Positions 34,451 to 47,153 are shown, numbered from the stretch's first letter. The stretch is 64,000 bases of DNA from Adineta vaga (GCA_021613535.1 CP075494.1:16740001-16804000), one strand, 5' to 3'. Made by a program: numbers and translations. The notes: generated from the letters alone by a model not told the origin.

Positions 34451-35418
34451 TATAATATCGAAAAAATCAAATATAATTAATATTAATGATATGAAAAGCT
34501 TTACTAACATCTTAAGTATTATTTTTTACTTATTACACTATGGTACGAATAAATACGATACATTTCAATTATTTGGTTTTATCAAGCAAAACATATTTGC
34601 ACAAGAGAGCGGATCACCCGATCTTATTTGTATAAGAAAACTACCTTCTCGCAACATTCGTGAAATTACATTGATATATATTAGCTTTGTTTGTATTGTC
34701 GGTAACTGTCAGTATGCATTGATGCTGAGCATGTTTCAACAGTACTTTGTCAAAAAGTACAATAATATCTTTGTTTTCGCACGAAAGGAACTAAAGTGGT
34801 GTATTTTTCAACAACATGGTACGCTCAACATATTCAATACAAAATATAACGCAGGTGAGTTCTATTCAACTTTTTCTCGATTAAACAATATTTATACTAT
34901 TTCGTAATATTTCGAAAGTAATCTAGATCTAATATTTATTCTCTTTTTATCATTACCGTCTAAAAGATGTGCTCGTGAATATGAAATCAGATTTTTCTCT
35001 CTTTGACTTTTTCATGAATGCAAAGAATATTTTTACAAAGTTCGATTGAATATAACTTGAATTAGCAATGTAGCATTTCGTATATTATTCAATTTTGTTT
35101 CGCTCGGATCGGGTTCGACTGATACTTAAGCAATGAATTTCGTCTTAGTCATATGGTCAGATTTTTTTAGTGGTTTTTGTCATAATGTTATATCATAACA
35201 GTTTCTATCCGTGTAATCATAGTTAAATTAAAAAAAGGATATTTCTGATTGAAGTTAGTTTCAATTTTTTATTATTGACAAATGAAATGAGTTGAGATCG
35301 AAAGACTTATTCTGAAAGTCGAGTTGCGAAGAAATGATTAAAATAAATTGAAATAGCTGTTAGATTAATCTAATATTATATTGACTTAAAACAGACTTGA
35401 GTATATCTTGAAGATATC
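34451..35418. other. Spacer with an unassigned open frame
   Basis: A plus-strand frame from ATG 34422 to 34907 (about 160 residues) has no recognisable domain and no matching exon context. The rest is AT-rich. Confidence 0.3.
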
Positions 35419-35526
35419 TAGGCAGGTAGAGGCGGCGCCAGGATTTTTGCTCTAGGGGGGCTGAGCCCCCAGAAAAAAAAATTGAGGGAGCTCAGCCTCC
35501 CCCTTGGCGCCGCCACTATAGGCAGG
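35419..35526. mobile_element. 92-bp MITE (hAT-like ends) with perfect 8-bp target duplication
   Basis: The element 35427-35518 begins TAGAGGCGGCGCCAGG; its other end, read in reverse, begins TAGTGGCGGCGCCAAGG. The inside is also nearly palindromic (AGGGGGGCTGAGCCCCC and GGGAGCTCAGCCTCCCCC). It is flanked by TAGGCAGG on both sides (35419-35426 and 35519-35526). GGCGGCGCC ends with an 8-bp duplication fit a non-autonomous hAT-type element. It is strikingly GC-rich against its AT-rich surroundings and looks recent. Confidence 0.88.
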
Positions 35527-36016
35527 TAAAATCGACTAGTAACGCTCGCCGTGCCGACTCACTTAACCCCCGACCGTGAAGGACAAATATTCTTAACTTG
35601 TGCCAATATTGACACGGATTCATCCGACAACTTGATATACGAGAAAACGCCTCACATGTTATTGTTCACATATGTTTTAACTTTCGAAAATAAAATATTA
35701 AATTTTTTTGTAAAATCAATTTCACCCAACACCTATGTCCCTACTTCCCCATCAAGATGATGATTTCAAACTAGCCTTCATTGGTGTGTTTTTGACCTTT
35801 GACCCTGATACAATTTTACAAACAAACTATTTTTTTTGCATAAGATCCTCCCTATAGTCGAGGGAATAAAAAAACGCGTTTTACGATTAAAAATACGTTT
35901 CTCAAGAAAAAAATCTGTTTATACGCGTACAAAAGCATATTTTTTAATGCGGTAGATGTGTATGCGTTTTGTCGTTGCAATAAGTATCTCACCGGATTAA
36001 TAAAAGAAGGATGTCC
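35527..36016. other. Spacer
   Basis: No gene recognised; a frame at 35551-35760 looks accidental. Confidence 0.35.
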
Positions 36017-36203
36017 CTGTTACATTATAAGATATATCCTACATTTGTGGCATTTTTTGTTTCCAAGTATCAACTGCCAAAAATGGTGACTTTCGAAATC
36101 TAGAGAAAATGACGTTTTTTAAAAGCAGCACTTTTTTAGTAGTTGGAACTTTGGAACAACAAACGGCACGGATGTAGGATATATATTATAAAAATGTTAC
36201 AGA
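36017..36203. repeat. Small foldback repeat
   Basis: Left GTTACATTATAAGATATATC then CTACATT; right ATGTAGGATATATATTATAA then AATGTTAC. The arms are about 33 bp, with about 115 bp between. A MITE-like origin is likely; no duplication was identified. Confidence 0.55.
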
Positions 36204-36987
36204 ATTTCTTCCTATAGCAGACCTGGCTGGTCATGTCGATAAGTATATTGAGCAATATTCTCATGTATTTTGACGTATATATATATATACATATAGGCAG
36301 AACTGTAATAATATTTCAAATAGTTAGACTTTTCCATAACGCATGATACCGCTGTTCATCAAATAAAGATCCTAATAAATGTATATTTTTCCCCAGAAAT
36401 GATTTCAGTCGAATAGATTGTGTTTATAGTTTAATAATTATGACTATACTTCATAAATAAGATTCTATATATCGCCATAAAGCACACCATTGATATGAAT
36501 ATCTCAGAAAATTTAATAAAATTATAAATGAGATATAAATTCTTATAAATCTACTAGTAAATTAGACATATCAGTCTGAATGAGAACATTTTTCTTCACT
36601 GATCAAATAGACTGTCATATTCGATATTAGTATAAGAATATCATTATATGATTCCATAGAATTAGTCGATTGTAATCATTCGGTAAGAAGTGCGAGTCTA
36701 ATCAGAAGAAAATCAATAAAGAATAGATAGTGGTATTCTTTGAGTGGATCAAAATGTTAGATCGTCGGATGAAATCGCAGATAGGTCGTATATATGGTAA
36801 ATCAAGGATAGTTAGATGGATGTCAGAAATAATATAACATCAAAATCATGAATCCGTTTTTTATCAAAAACTGCTAAGAATCGGTGTTTGATAACACCGC
36901 GGTTCGTATTTAACGCTCAAAGTCGCAAATGACAGACCGTTGATTGCCGCGGTATTTATTGAAAACTTTTTCCATGGGTTATTTCAC
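36204..36987. other. Spacer
   Basis: AT-rich, with two CCGCGG-containing motifs near 36895 and 36948 in a locally GC-richer patch that could be transposon debris. No gene. Confidence 0.35.
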
Positions 36988-38453
36988 TTACTCCAATACT
37001 TGATATTGAACTTCAGCATTATTCATATCAAATCGATCTTTGTTATTTTTATATGAATAGTTACTGAGAGACGATGTTGTCAATAAACTTGGTATTAAAT
37101 CACATGACGGAGTCATTTGCTGTGGTATAAATGCCAATTGCATACTTGTCAACATCATGGGTTCATCTAAATTCAGTTGATCAATTATTCTAGTCAATAA
37201 TTATAAAATAAGCGCAAGAAAAATTTCATTTTAGATCAGAAATTAAAGGTTTTTCGAGAAAAATCTTCTCTACAAATCTACTCATCTCAAGAAAGTGATC
37301 TCGTCATATCTTTAATTACAACAATTAGAATCATAGATAGTATGAATTACCATTCAATGATTTATCTTCAACCCTTTCCAATGTTGATTTTGTCATCAAA
37401 TTTGAATACTTTTGATCTAAAAATATTTGATAAAAAAAGTTAAAATAATTGTTAAGAATATTTAAATAAACCTTTTATTACAATTGATGTATCATTGGTA
37501 GTATTATCAAGATATGATTTAGTGTACTTTTGTATCAGCTCATCATTGAATACAGTGATGTCAATTGTTTCTGATAATGAATTGTTAAAAATGTTGCATT
37601 GGCATGATAAGCTTGAATGATTCGCATGGCCATCTTCAATCCAACTAGGTAATGCAAAAACAATTGATTCACTCCAACTAGCATCTTCTGAGAAGCTTTG
37701 TGAAAGAGTACCAGCTGATAAAACTACAAACTCATTTGGACATTGTCTTATTCGATGATAACGAATATGATGTTTGTCCAAGAAAGAAGGATCAATCACT
37801 ATTTGTCCATGATTAAGACAAATTGATAATTTCTCTTGATCAATTATTGTTTGTAAAGATTTCCGTTCACAATCGGGAATAATGTACCAATGATGAATAC
37901 CACCTTCATGATGATAATCAATTGAAAAGAGATATTGTTCAGTACAACTTAATGGAAAGATGGCACCTGCTCTATGAGCTCTTTTTACACATGGAGCACA
38001 TTCACTTACAACTTCTTTTCCAGCTATTTTAAGAAGTGATTGATTCGGTATACGATGAATATCGAAATACAATCGTGCTGTTTTTTGATGAAAGAAACTA
38101 TGATTGGATGAAAATGAAATATTTAACTGTCGTTGACTATTAATTGGATCAGATAAATCTGACCAAAAAGTACATTCATCTTTTATTATTGACATTTGTT
38201 TGTTGAGTTCATTACCGTAACTGATATCTTGCACCGAATATATGAGATTATCTGAATGCATCTTAACTATTTGTCTGTTTATTGGATTTAATAATAAAGT
38301 TTTTGATCGCTTCTTTAAAGCAAATTTACAATGAATATCTGGTTGGATTTTAATCGCGCCATACTCTTTTAAAACTCGTTCATGTTTATATGTAAAATAA
38401 ACAAGGTTTTGCAGTTCATTTTCATTGATTTTGAAAGTGGGAACATCCATCAT
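36988..38453 (-). CDS. JmjN/JmjC-domain protein lacking canonical iron ligands
   Basis: Exon 1 is 38453-37472 (ATG 38453) and exon 2 is 37416-37351, joined in phase 1 across a 55-nt intron. A likely third exon (37189 to about 36990) carries IIDQLNLDEPMM and ends at a GTAAGT donor-like site, but its frame does not match exon 2, so the 3' end is unresolved. An N-terminal JmjN-like segment reads VPTFKINENELQNLVYFTYK then YGAIKIQP. The JmjC-like core includes LFSIDYHHEGGIHHWYIIP and FVVLSAGTLSQ. Compared with KDM4-type demethylases, the Fe(II) HxE motif before SINY is replaced by LSCTEQ, and the distal His region (YHAGF) by LSQSF. A catalytically inactive chromatin or scaffold role is inferred. 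Confidence 0.65.
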
Positions 38454-41303
38454 TACGACCAAGAATATTTTGTTCTATGAAATCAGAATTAATTATTAAA
38501 TATATAGAACTATAATAGTCTTAATCTATTGACAGTTTTAAACAAATTTATAGACAAATATTTGAGCTCATATACATATTAGATTTATCTCGAAAGAACG
38601 AACCAAATGATTAATTAAAATTCCTCATTGTTTAAGAATTAACAATTATGTATTCTTTTTTTTCTTGCATTTATCTACAAATCTTCCTGACTATAAAATA
38701 AGAACATATCCTTCATCCGTGATAAGTCATTTCCTATTATAACCAAAGTAACGAGTACGAATGTCTTGACCAACTTATGTGAATAATGAAGAATTCTTCA
38801 TTAGTTAAAACAATTCTATAAATATACCTTAGATAGGTTTCTCAATATGAATAAGTTAGAGGAAAGCAAACTTATTCCATTTACCGTTGTTAATATCTCA
38901 AAATATTCAGTAATATCTGAATTTGTAAGAAGTTTAACAGATAGTTTACAAATCTACTAACTATTCCATAATGATTGAAACTTCTACGAGAAATATAATT
39001 CTAATGATATCTGTCTGACACGCAGTATTTTCGTTCAATCATTGTTTTTGAAAAAAGACAAAAAAAATGCTTTATTTTCGATCATTCGTCATAATTAACG
39101 TAACCATCAAATGTGAAAGTAGCGTTAAACAGTTTTAAAACAAATAGTACAGAAGAGCTTTTTCTTTTTAACCTCCTGAATATCGACAAGAAATTTTCGT
39201 TCTGTTGAATACGCGAAAAACGATGGCGAATCACTCTCTTCCAGCGAATTTAGCAGGTGAACGATTTGACAGAACGCAAGAAAATATCTCGTCTTCAATT
39301 TGAAAACTCCGATATTCAAGAGGTTAAATTTTCGAAATATATATATTTTTTCTAGTTCAATCATTAGAATAGATTATTTGATGCAACATATAAAGAATTG
39401 AATCTAATAAATTATGAATAAAATCAAATGAAATGATGAAATTTCTTCTTTTTTCATTTATTATATATTGTACATCAAATCATTTACTTAAACTTTTCTC
39501 TTCTAATAATATTTTAAATAAGAATAATAATTAGGTTTTCTAGAGTTAATCTAATATTAAAAGAAATCTATGAATAAATGAAAATAAAATTATACTTATC
39601 AAAAAATAAATATTCTTTTTATCTATTTAAAAATTTACACTTACCTTAATCTAGGAATATTTCGTGCCTTTTATAAATATAATTCGATAATGTTAATACT
39701 CACATATATATATATCATATTTAGAAGGACAAAAAAAACATACAATAAAAATAATAGGTCGACATATGGTTGCATTATGATAAATCAGTGAAAAGGAAAC
39801 AAAATAATATATAAATATATTCATGTATATATTAATTAGAACTCGATTTAGGACTATCATTGAGAATGAGAAAAAATTGTATGATTTAGATTCTCGAAAG
39901 TTTTATTTTTATTTTTGACTCAACAATTTGGTGAATGTTTAGTAAAATAATTAAAATCTTTCGTACTCTTTGCTAATCAACCATGACCTTGAATCGAACG
40001 TATTTATCGCTTTGTTGAAAAGGAAAGAACAGTCATCCATAATTGTGACGACACGTGTTTGATACGTTATGCACTGATGAAAAAAATGACAATGTATATC
40101 CACAAATATTATATATAGAATGTTTTTTATTTGTTCCTATATTTTTTTAATATAAAATATTTAAGAGAATATACAGTATAGTTCGAACATAATATCATCA
40201 TGCATAATCATTCAAAACTGTATCCTCACAAAAATCAATATTGATAAATTATTGAATGAAGTATCCTTTTGTATCGTGAGATAAACATAAATTTTATATT
40301 AATCTTATATATCTAATCCTTTTAAATAATTAATTCTTTTTTTCTAAAATTATATCTTGTTATCAACAAAATATTTTGATAAACGAGTCAAAAATCCATA
40401 TCTGAAATGAACGAATTTTATTTATATTGATGATGCTTTTTTTAATCTATTATATTAATCATATTTTTATTTTAAAAAATGAATGTTTTTTTTATACAAA
40501 TACGATAAAACAATAAAATACATTTAATATTGATAAATAATCGCATTATCTATATTTCATCCTTGATAAAAACGTTTCATTTTTTCTTATGTATGTCAAT
40601 CATATAAAATATTTTTTACTAGATGATCCATTCGATGTTTTTGAACTTTCTTTTATCAAATATAAAATGTAAAAAATATTCATAAAATTCTATGAATAGC
40701 TTCCGGATAAATATCGACTATAAAAGATTTCTTTTTTCAATTATATATTTCAATAAGTATAAGAAAATATGTTTTCTTCAAATTATCAAACGAATAACTT
40801 ATTTCACTTTAACCTTGTTTTGTTGATATTTACTCTGAGAAATAATTCAGAGTCTATGATAGAACGAAAAAGATATATATATAGTGAATGAATAACTATT
40901 GTATGAAATAAACTTTTTATATAAAACGAAAAACAATGAAATGCATTATAATAAAAAAATTTCTTTTTTTCTCACACGATATATTATTTAAATTCTATTT
41001 ACATGATGAATAAATTTATTATATATATAATGATTATTTATTCATAGAATTTTCTTAATTATTTTAATAGAAATTATAAATATAATAAAAAATTTGTATC
41101 GGCCATTTCTTATTCTTAATATTTCTTCTTTTATCACGGTAAATCTTTTTATGTACTGAGAATTCAAATAACAAATCTTTATGTACCTAGTAGAAAAATA
41201 AAAATGCGATTTTTTTCTTTATCTAGCAATTAACATTATTTATTTGAAAATATTTCAATATTCAAAAACTATATTTCGAAATTAAAATCCTTTGATAGAA
41301 AAT
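38454..41303. other. AT-rich gene-free stretch
   Basis: About 2.8 kb of very AT-rich sequence with runs of A/T and TATATA tracts. The frame at 39125-39364 has no recognisable content. Confidence 0.45.
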
Positions 41304-41423
41304 TTACAAGTTTGAGAAGATTTCAACATATTTTGTACCATAGTTAGCAACTGGGATATCTGATAAAGTATCGTCATTAAAATTTCCAATAGCGGCTGAA
41401 AGAGGATGAGCACCAAAACTCAT
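41304..41423 (-). pseudogene. Isolated VCBS/FG-GAP repeat fragment
   Basis: Minus-strand reading from 41423 gives MSFGAHPLSAAIGNFNDDTL, then IPVANYGTKYVEIF, and stops. This is one FG-GAP-type repeat of the same kind as the array at 51011-54400 (pattern S.P.S.AI.DFN.D...DI.VANYGTN). It is a single detached repeat about 9 kb from, and opposite in strand to, that array. Confidence 0.65.
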
Positions 41424-41527
41424 TCCTTACCTTCGATATCTACTGGTAAGACGTATTTAACACTTTTTTTTCTTTTCTTTCGTTCGACGTGGTATACTAG
41501 TTCCCTTGTACCTTGTACAAAGAACGT

Positions 41528-42212
41528 ATGAGTAATCTAGGGGATAGTATGGATAATTATGGTTCAAATAACCGTAGGCAAATTAATCACGATGATCAAG
41601 CACAATTAAGGCAAGATTGTTCAACAATGGAGGAGGATGATCTTGACATGCACAAAAATAGCTCTCAACAAGCTCGATGTATAAAAAGAAATCAAATTGA
41701 TGACGAAAGTCCTTCTAAGGACAGTACTAATACAACAAAAAGGCACACTACAGCAAAAACTGATAGTTTGTATGGGAAGGGTTTAAATCAACTAAACCCA
41801 ACTAATAAACTATCGTCATATTTCAATAACAATAATCAAATTGTGAACAAAGAAGTTCGTGAATCACCAATGCATAAACAAATAGGTGACTCAAATAGCA
41901 GAAACCAGCATCAAAGTGATTCATTTCCACCCTTTCGTATTCGAATCAAAGATGTCACCATCATCAGGGATTTAAATAAGAAATGCAAGTTAAATCTGAC
42001 CTATGGTCGCATGTCATCATCGAAAAATGATCGATGTTATTTGCTCTACTGTAGTACATCCGTTCAATTTGAACTTCTGCTCGATAGAACAAAATAACCG
42101 GATACAATATGTGAATCAAATTACACGGTCGAATTGCCTCGAAAAGTTCCATCGTCATATTCTGTGGTGATGCTCAATATTCCAACAAATTGGGATGTAC
42201 AATATTTTTGTG
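41528..42212 (+). pseudogene. Non-LTR retrotransposon ORF1-like fragment, frameshifted
   Basis: The first frame (to 42097) is Asn/Gln/Ser-rich, then shows FPPFRIRIKDVTIIRDLNKK and LNLTYGRMSS with a CYLLYCSTSVQFELLLDR segment. Translation then continues in another frame with YTVELPRKVPSSYSVVMLNI and PTNWDVQYF before stopping at a G-rich hairpin. This N-Q-rich start followed by an RRM-like PPFRI/VPSSYSVV region resembles nucleic-acid-binding ORF1 proteins of bdelloid LINE elements as I remember them. No CCHC knuckles, endonuclease or reverse transcriptase remain. Confidence 0.5.
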
Positions 42213-42317
42213 ATGAGGGTGTGGGTGTGAGTGTCGATAATGATGTGGGCGGTTCTAAGATAGATGTGATACTCACGCACTCACCGATCCACCATCACTC
42301 ACACCCACACCCACACC
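42213..42317. repeat. GGGTGTGGG hairpin at a junction of two transposon fragments
   Basis: Left arm GATGAGGGTGTGGGTGTGAG, right arm CACTCACACCCACACCCACA. The 105-bp unit has a longer middle than most copies. A LINE-type ORF1 fragment ends at its left edge and a hAT fragment begins at its right edge. Confidence 0.88.
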
Positions 42318-42878
42318 GGCTATTCAGCACTAACAGAGGCAGAGAAACGTTCAGCTGAACAAAAAATCAAATCAATGGTTCTTGATGACACATTTCATTC
42401 AACACAATTTACAACAAACACATTAACAATAACTGCACCTGCAAGCAACAAATTATCGATAAATGCACCTACAACCAATACATTGAATATGTCAAATCTT
42501 TCTGACAAATCAAATCGAAGTACAATGGATCTATTCAATGAATCTATTGGTGAAATTCTTTGTGAAAGACGTCCTGGAGATAAAAGTATAAGAGCAGCAG
42601 TTATCGATGACATTCATAATTATCGGAATTACGTAGTAAGTTTCAATTTGAAACATAAACCAGATGTTACATCAGCAGCAGTATTTTGGCAAGCACATGG
42701 AACAAATTTTTCAATTTTAAGTAAGTTGTCAAAAATAATGCTGAGTTCGCCTGCTACTTCTGTTCCGAGTGAAAGTTGTTTTTCTATTTCTTCTTATTTG
42801 GGTAGAAAAGAACGTTCACGTTTGACTGGCGAGAACCTTTCTGCAAGCGTCTTTCTTAAAGATAAAATTAATCTGTAG
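42318..42878 (+). pseudogene. hAT transposase C-terminal fragment
   Basis: The frame is open directly from the hairpin edge (GYSALTEAEKRSAEQKIKSM, ATG at 42375) to the stop at 42878. The C-terminal part carries the hAT dimerisation signature: VFWQAHGTNFSILSKLSKIM, then SSPATSVPSESCFSISSYLG and RSRLTGENLSASVFLKD. The catalytic core and BED zinc finger are missing, so this cannot act as a transposase. A repeated TNTL/NAPTTN segment precedes the domain. It could have been co-opted as a short protein, but truncated transposon debris is simpler. Confidence 0.8.
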
Positions 42879-44416
42879 AAAATTTATTTAAACATAGCTG
42901 ATTGTATTGTTTTTATTGTATTTTTGTTTTACATATATTTTTAGTGCTTTCTTTCTTCTTGTTGAAATGCGTTGTGAAAAATTCTTTCCTTACAGATTCT
43001 ATAGTTTATTACGACGTCTAGTGGTTTGCTCTTTTGTGTGTTATCAATTATTACCTTATATGACGTTTTTATTATGTTAATCTGAATGATAGAAAAACAT
43101 TTCTATTGCTATTCTTACATAGTTCTTCTTTTCTAACGTGTATTCATATATGTGATCTTTTTCAAGAAGGTTTTGTTTGTTTGTTTTATGAAGGCTTACT
43201 CTTCTGTTAATCGGAAGAAATATGTATGAATGGTTAGTACAAGCTTGTTTTTTTATTCTGCTAGTTAATCCTGTCTTGTTCAACAATACTGAATGTTTAA
43301 GAAAATAAAATAAAAATGAAATGATCAAATGATCTTTAAATCTACATCTAAAGAATTTTCTAGATCTAAGCTCGATCAATTATAACTTTAACGAAAGATC
43401 ATAATGGTTAATATTACATACAAAGGCAATATTTGAGCGTAGAAATGTAATCTAAATGTGACTTATATCAATTCATTGCGCACGGCGTTCTCTAAACATA
43501 TATATATATATATAACTATGAAATGACTTATCGTAGTGATGTTTTAATCTATCACTACTGAATAGAGACAAGATGATAACAAACTTCATGCTCTCATTAC
43601 CGTTCAAAGTAAATACCTAAGATTCATTAGAAGCTTAATCTGTTACAGCTATAACAGGTTTTTTAACTGTCTTGAATGTCATCAGAAAACAGTAGTCTGA
43701 TATTATGTATTAGAATTATTTAACAAAATGCATTCAATTCTATATGGCTTCCTACAACTAAATGTATAAATAAAAATCAAGAATTCCAATAGTAATAATA
43801 TTATTACGCAAATCAAGACAATATTTGGTTTTATAGATACATGAGTACGCCCCTCTTAACTATTTAGGGTAAATAGGAATATAAACATTATTAGGCCTAC
43901 CTTTTAATGAAGTCAGTGCGTCAGTGCTCCACTGAACACTGATTTCAGTATTGTCAGTGCCACAGTGCGTCACTGTCGGTGCTGACATTGCACGGTTTAC
44001 TGAAACTGCGCATCCCTACAAATAAACACGAGCTATAATGGCACGGTCTCATTTTAAATCTACTATTTCGAAATAAATAATATCTTAAGAATGAGCTGAA
44101 AGGATGAAATTTTCTCTGGAATATTAGAGCTACTATCTCCGATATATAATGTAGACAAATAGACAAAATGTCGTTTCTTTGAACAAATTATAGCGAATTC
44201 CAAGAACTTTTTGATCATTTTATGTACATGAAAATGAGTTTTTTTTACAGTTATTCTCTAAAGAAATCGAGTTGCCTCGAATGTGGTAAGAGTATAAATG
44301 ATCGTCCTTTATTTCTTCTCTCTCTCTCATATTTTATTATTCTCGTCGTCACTTTCATCCTATATGTAATATTGGAAGAAATCAAGTGGATGATTATACG
44401 TTTTATTTAATTAGTA
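42879..44416. other. Spacer with possible hAT-type terminus
   Basis: Around 43913-44017 there are repeated CAGTGC/GTCAGTG units. Read on the minus strand the segment begins TAGGGATGCGCAGTTTCAGT, which resembles a hAT-type end. No partner end was found. The rest is AT-rich with no gene. Confidence 0.35.
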
Positions 44417-44439
44417 NNNNNNNNNNNNNNNNNNNNNNN
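44417..44439. other. Assembly gap (23 N)
   Basis: A run of 23 undetermined bases. Sequence across this point is a scaffold join, so adjacency of the two sides is not proven by sequence. Confidence 0.99.
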
Positions 44440-45134
44440 TATCTATTGAAAAGATATTCATTTAGTTTCTATATGATAATCTAAGTAGTTATCTGTGTCT
44501 AGAGAAAGATTACGAAGTTGTTAATTCTATTTGCAATGGATTTCGACTATAGTCAGTATTGTTAAACTTTCCATAGTTTACACTTAGATCCAGAGGAAGT
44601 TTGAAAGAGAGAGAGAGAGAGAGTTAGCAGGGTTTAAGCAAGAAGATTTACATGATTATAATTCTGATACACTCGTACCTCACCCACATCCTCAAACTCA
44701 ACCATAATCTTATTCAAAACGGCAATTCTACCATTATAGTCTGACGAACATGAGTGACTGATAAACGTGTTTTTTTAAGCTCTGTTTTGTTAGGATAATC
44801 TCTATTTACATATTTCAACTAGAATTACAACTGCACGCACATCCATATACAACCATTTGTGTAACTCGAACAATAAGGTCTGAAAAAAATTCTTTTTATA
44901 TATTTGAGAATGAATGAGAGTATGCATTCCGAAATATTTAAGGAAAATCAAAATACGAATCGACGACATATATAAGAATACGAAAAATAATAATTGTTAT
45001 AAGGCAAAAGTATAATATTATAAGAACAGAAAGCAATTTTTAATTGAATCAGTTTTTATTTGTTTTTTCTTTATACTTGACCTCAAGGTTTAGTTCAATT
45101 TCATGTATCAATCGATGTAAATTGATTGATGTTT
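44440..45134. other. Spacer
   Basis: Contains a (GA)n tract near 44608-44622 and a C-rich solo arm CCTCACCCACATCCTCAAAC at about 44678. No gene. Confidence 0.4.
44678..44697. repeat. Solo CACCC arm
   Basis: CCTCACCCACATCCTCAAAC without a G-rich partner. Confidence 0.4.
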
Positions 45135-45762
45135 TTAGCATAGTTCTAAAAAAAAATAAAAACCAAATTTGAACACAATTGATTTTCACATCAAAGAATG
45201 TACCTACGTTAGCATGTGAAATACTATGATCTGCATCGATGCTATCGCGACGTCTTCGTTTTCCAATTGGAATTTGAACACCAACTCCGACTCCAGCTAA
45301 TCCGTCTTGATTTACATCAACATATGGTCCAGCTTGTACTCCGTTCTTGAATGTGTATTGTGGTTGAACACGTACGTTATCGTCGACTGGTTTGACAAGA
45401 ACATTAACTGGAGGCGGATTTGGTTTTATATTTAGAAGATCTTTTGCGGGATTCAGATTGTTTATTGGAATTGGATTAACATTTACTGTAGGTTTATAAT
45501 CAATCAATGGAGACTTGAAAGGATTTGTATTAAATGATGGTGGCACAAATGGGAGTGGTTTCACTATCGGTGGTGGAATGTTGACTGGCGGTACTCTAAC
45601 AATTGGAACCAATGAGCCAAAATTAAAACCACCTCCCAATAGAGCACGTTTTGTACGACTATCAGCTTTAACCATATTTTGAATAGAATCAACTGCATTG
45701 CTGTAAACAGACAATGTTATTTGAAATAAAGCAAGAAGATAGATAAATTTTGATAGACCCAT
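45135..45762 (-). CDS. Secreted proline-rich protein
   Basis: Exons 45762-45204 and 45145-45135 join in phase 1 across a 58-nt intron to give 189 residues; reading through the intron would add an unrelated tail. Signal peptide: MGLSKFIYLLALFQITLSVY. A dibasic TKRALLGGG site at about 38 may be a propeptide cleavage point. The middle is Pro/Val/Asn-rich (VPPVNIPPPIVKPLPFVPP and PNPPPVNVLVKPVDDN), followed by a Gly/Val segment (DVNQDGLAGVGVGVQIPI) and a second basic site KRRRR. An extracellular structural or matrix protein is plausible; I do not recognise the family. The frame is intact. Confidence 0.7.
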
Positions 45763-47153
45763 GTCACTGGTATTGATTGAAAAAGTAAAGTAATATGTCG
45801 TTTAGCAAAAATCTGGTCAATTTATACAAAGTTTTACATCTAATTTATTATTATCTCCAGCGTTTAAAGTACTTATTCTTCCCGATTAAATCTATTATTG
45901 CAATTTTTCAAGGATTTTGAGAGTAAAATTTGATTATTCATGCATGCATATATAATCGATCTTCAATGCAAGATTCTTGGAAAAAAACCCATAAACCAGT
46001 TACATATTCTCTAAATCGAAATAAATAAATCATGCAAGTGTAAACTAGGAAGAAGGGTATGAATATTATTGGGCACTAATCATCACGTCTCCGTCTATAC
46101 ACTGGATAAATTGCAATTATTATTGAAAGTATATTTAACAGAGTTGACTTTCATACTACAGCCCACGTTTCTTAGAGCTGAAGATATCATTGTAATTAAA
46201 TACATGAAGTAACGATAGTTTTATTAGTGATACGACACTTTAGCGTATACATTATGCTTTTGTTTCGTTTTTCCTGTCATTGCATAAACGCACGTCTGAA
46301 GTACATGAATCATTTCTTTTATTCTTTATTTTACTCTCTAGACCCCCATACAAAACTTGAAAAGTATTTGAATAAAAAGAAACTTAATTATACTCAGTTA
46401 TTTTTTTAAAGGGTGAATATTTAAATAGATGAAATGAAGTGCATTTGAGATTAAAGTTATTAGCAAAATAATCAATATACAAATAATCTTTCAATCAGAA
46501 GGCACAAAGAATATTTTTATTAAGGTAATTACTTCTGCGAAATTGATTTTATCAGCATCTTGAGAGTGTGGGTGTGGATGTATTCGCGATAGATGAAATT
46601 TTTACCTGTACGAGAAAGCATGGGGTTTGCATTGGGAACTGTTAGGAGACGGATGAATTTGGAATGCTATATAGTATAAGTTGTTCTATCTTAGATATGC
46701 GCGACAGGATATGTTGTAATATAAATAAAAAATTTCAAGGACAATCCTATGTGTGCATTCTGTCGTTTTCTGACATATGAAGTCATCAGTCTGGAAGATT
46801 CTTGACCATCATCGGTGTATCTCCGCTAGTAAAGTATGTGACGCCGCATTTTTTGATGGGAAAGACAATTTTGTTTACGTGAGCTTTTGAAGCGAATGGC
46901 ATCTCACAAGGTCGTCCACTCAATATAAGAACTATACTTGTCCTACCTAGTTTGTCTTGCAGAATCCAATAGAGAAGTTTCCGTATGCATGATTTATATG
47001 TGATTTTGTAGAGCACAAAAAACTGTGTTACCCCACACTACTATTTCTCATATGAAGTTGTAGAAAAAGAAAGGACACCGCGGAATAAGACCGTAAATCT
47101 GCCACCCCCCTAGATCTTATTTTCTCTCGGATAGAATGATAGAGCATGAAATT
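45763..47153. other. Spacer with repeat traces
   Basis: Holds a solo arm at 46558 and a short motif GTATCTCCGCTAGTAA (46817-46832) that recurs at 54607-54622. A minus-strand frame at 46786-47016 is not recognised. Confidence 0.4.
46558..46582. repeat. Solo GGGTGTGG arm
   Basis: TCTTGAGAGTGTGGGTGTGG; no complementary arm follows. Confidence 0.55.

Noticed and set aside
34422-34907. Plus-strand open frame of about 160 codons
   Set aside because: No domain, no splice context and residue composition unlike nearby genes; kept only as a spacer note.
46786-47016. Minus-strand frame of 76 codons
   Set aside because: No recognisable family; it overlaps a short repeated motif and may be transposon debris, but nothing supports a gene.
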